Origin: Streptomyces varsoviensis
Lineage (GTDB): Bacteria > Actinomycetota > Actinomycetes > Streptomycetales > Streptomycetaceae
Length of the DNA: 64,000 nt
Direction of reading: 5' to 3'
Assembly: GCF_000718635.1 (NCBI RefSeq)
Contig: NZ_JOBF01000001.1
Span: 248,001 to 312,000, forward strand
Made by a program: the position numbers and the translations under genes
Notes under the pieces: model-generated
Told to the model about the DNA's origin: nothing
Database searches by the model: none
What the model saw: the letters and a program-made list of their open reading frames with translations, nothing else
Shown here: piece after piece, positions 63,524-64,000 of the stretch
How the letters are laid out: every line of letters starts with the position of its first letter
Numbering within the stretch: the first letter of the stretch is position 1

Positions 63524-64000
63524 GTGTCGACGGGCCGTTCAGCCACGCGGATGGGACCCGCCGAACTGGTTCAAGCGGCGGCGATGGCCCGCCGCTTCTA
63601 CCTGGAGGGCAAGTCCAAGATCCAGATCGCCGAGGAGTTCGGCGTCAGTCGCTTCAAGGTCGCGCGCGTCCTGGAGACGGCGCTCGAAAACGACCTCGTG
63701 CGGATCGAGATCAGGGTGCCCGCGGAGCTCGACGCGGAGCGTTCCGACGCGCTCCGGGCCCGCTACGGCCTGCGCCACGCCGTCGTCGTGGAGTCCCCGG
63801 CCGACGCCAGCGACGACGCGCCCGACCCGGAGAACCTCGGCGAGGTCGCCGCCGACCTGCTCGGCGAGCTCGTCGCCGAGGGCGATGTGCTCGGCCTCGC
63901 CTGGGGCCGCTCCACCATCCACATGGCCGCCGCCCTGCACCGCCTGCCGCCGTGCACCGTCGTCCAGCTCACCGGCGTGTACGACGCCGGCACCGCCGAG
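63524..64000 (+). CDS. SorC-family sugar-binding transcriptional regulator, N-terminal part
   Basis: The first 159 codons are present; the gene runs out of the window. Translation begins STGRSATRMGPAELVQAAAM and gives an HTH (FYLEGKSKIQIAEEFGVSRF, then KVARVLETALENDLVRIEI) followed by the start of a sugar-isomerase-like effector domain (LGEVAADLLGELVAEGDVLG, LAWGRSTIHMAAAL). SorC-type proteins repress carbohydrate genes and release DNA on binding a phosphorylated sugar. GTG start with GAGGAGA 6 nt upstream. The position after rpe fits pentose or sugar-phosphate metabolism, but the target is unknown. Confidence 0.85.
   Translation, partial: MSTGRSATRMGPAELVQAAAMARRFYLEGKSKIQIAEEFGVSRFKVARVLETALENDLVRIEIRVPAELDAERSDALRARYGLRHAVVVESPADASDDAPDPENLGEVAADLLGELVAEGDVLGLAWGRSTIHMAAALHRLPPCTVVQLTGVYDAGTAE

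Overview
The window comes from the chromosome of a Streptomyces or a very close actinomycete. G+C is very high by eye, GTG and TTG starts are common, and the genes include developmental regulator bldD, nucleoid protein sIHF, a 90-residue omega subunit and a PriA without helicase motifs. Almost everything from the 3' end of ruvB (1-248) to a SorC-type regulator cut by the right edge (63524-64000) is core housekeeping DNA. No rRNA, tRNA, CRISPR array, transposase or integrase was seen.

Layout, left to right. Protein export and stringent response: ruvB', yajC-secD-secF-apt, relA, then a DUF349 protein and a membrane-anchored cyclophilin on the minus strand (1-9.8 kb). Then a metallo-beta-lactamase-fold hydrolase, hisS, a VKOR-family protein and rarA (9.9-14.1 kb). 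A DUF2470 protein and rpsD diverge around an IdeR/DmdR-type iron box, followed by a STAND ATPase (14.1-17.9 kb). Next come DUF948, a small membrane-associated protein, alaS, ruvX, mltG and the shikimate genes aroE-aroC-aroK-aroB-aroQ (18-28.5 kb). A P-loop protein, an M24 peptidase homologue, efp and nusB converge on bldD (28.6-32.6 kb). The pyrimidine operon pyrR-pyrB-pyrC-(PH-like protein)-carA-carB-pyrD-pyrF follows, with a PyrR-type RNA element over the pyrR Shine-Dalgarno (32.7-42.9 kb). Then sIHF, gmk, rpoZ, coaBC and metK (43.1-47.2 kb).

The accessory part lies between metK and priA (47.3-53.6 kb), all on the minus strand: an XRE-type regulator with a helical repeat region, a TIR-domain protein, an ATPase-like protein with a degenerate P-loop and a two-helix membrane protein, followed by a secreted DUF4360 protein. 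The TIR gene overlaps the ATPase-like gene by 4 nt. The C-terminus of the TIR protein and the N-terminus of its partner share a short N/G/Q-rich motif, as expected if the two interact by matching motifs. This is the best candidate for an undescribed immune or cell-death system in the window.

After priA come a small HTH protein with pentapeptide repeats, an 0.8-kb non-coding stretch, fmt-rsmB, a MerR regulator fused to a DNA polymerase III beta-clamp fold with a TPR-like partner carrying a Cys-rich insert, rpe, and a 12-bp tandem-repeat tract directly in front of the SorC-type regulator. Short tandem repeats (12, 15, 18, 21 and 32 bp) recur at gene ends and inside linkers of otherwise conserved genes. 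All assignments come from reading the sequence; no database search was run.
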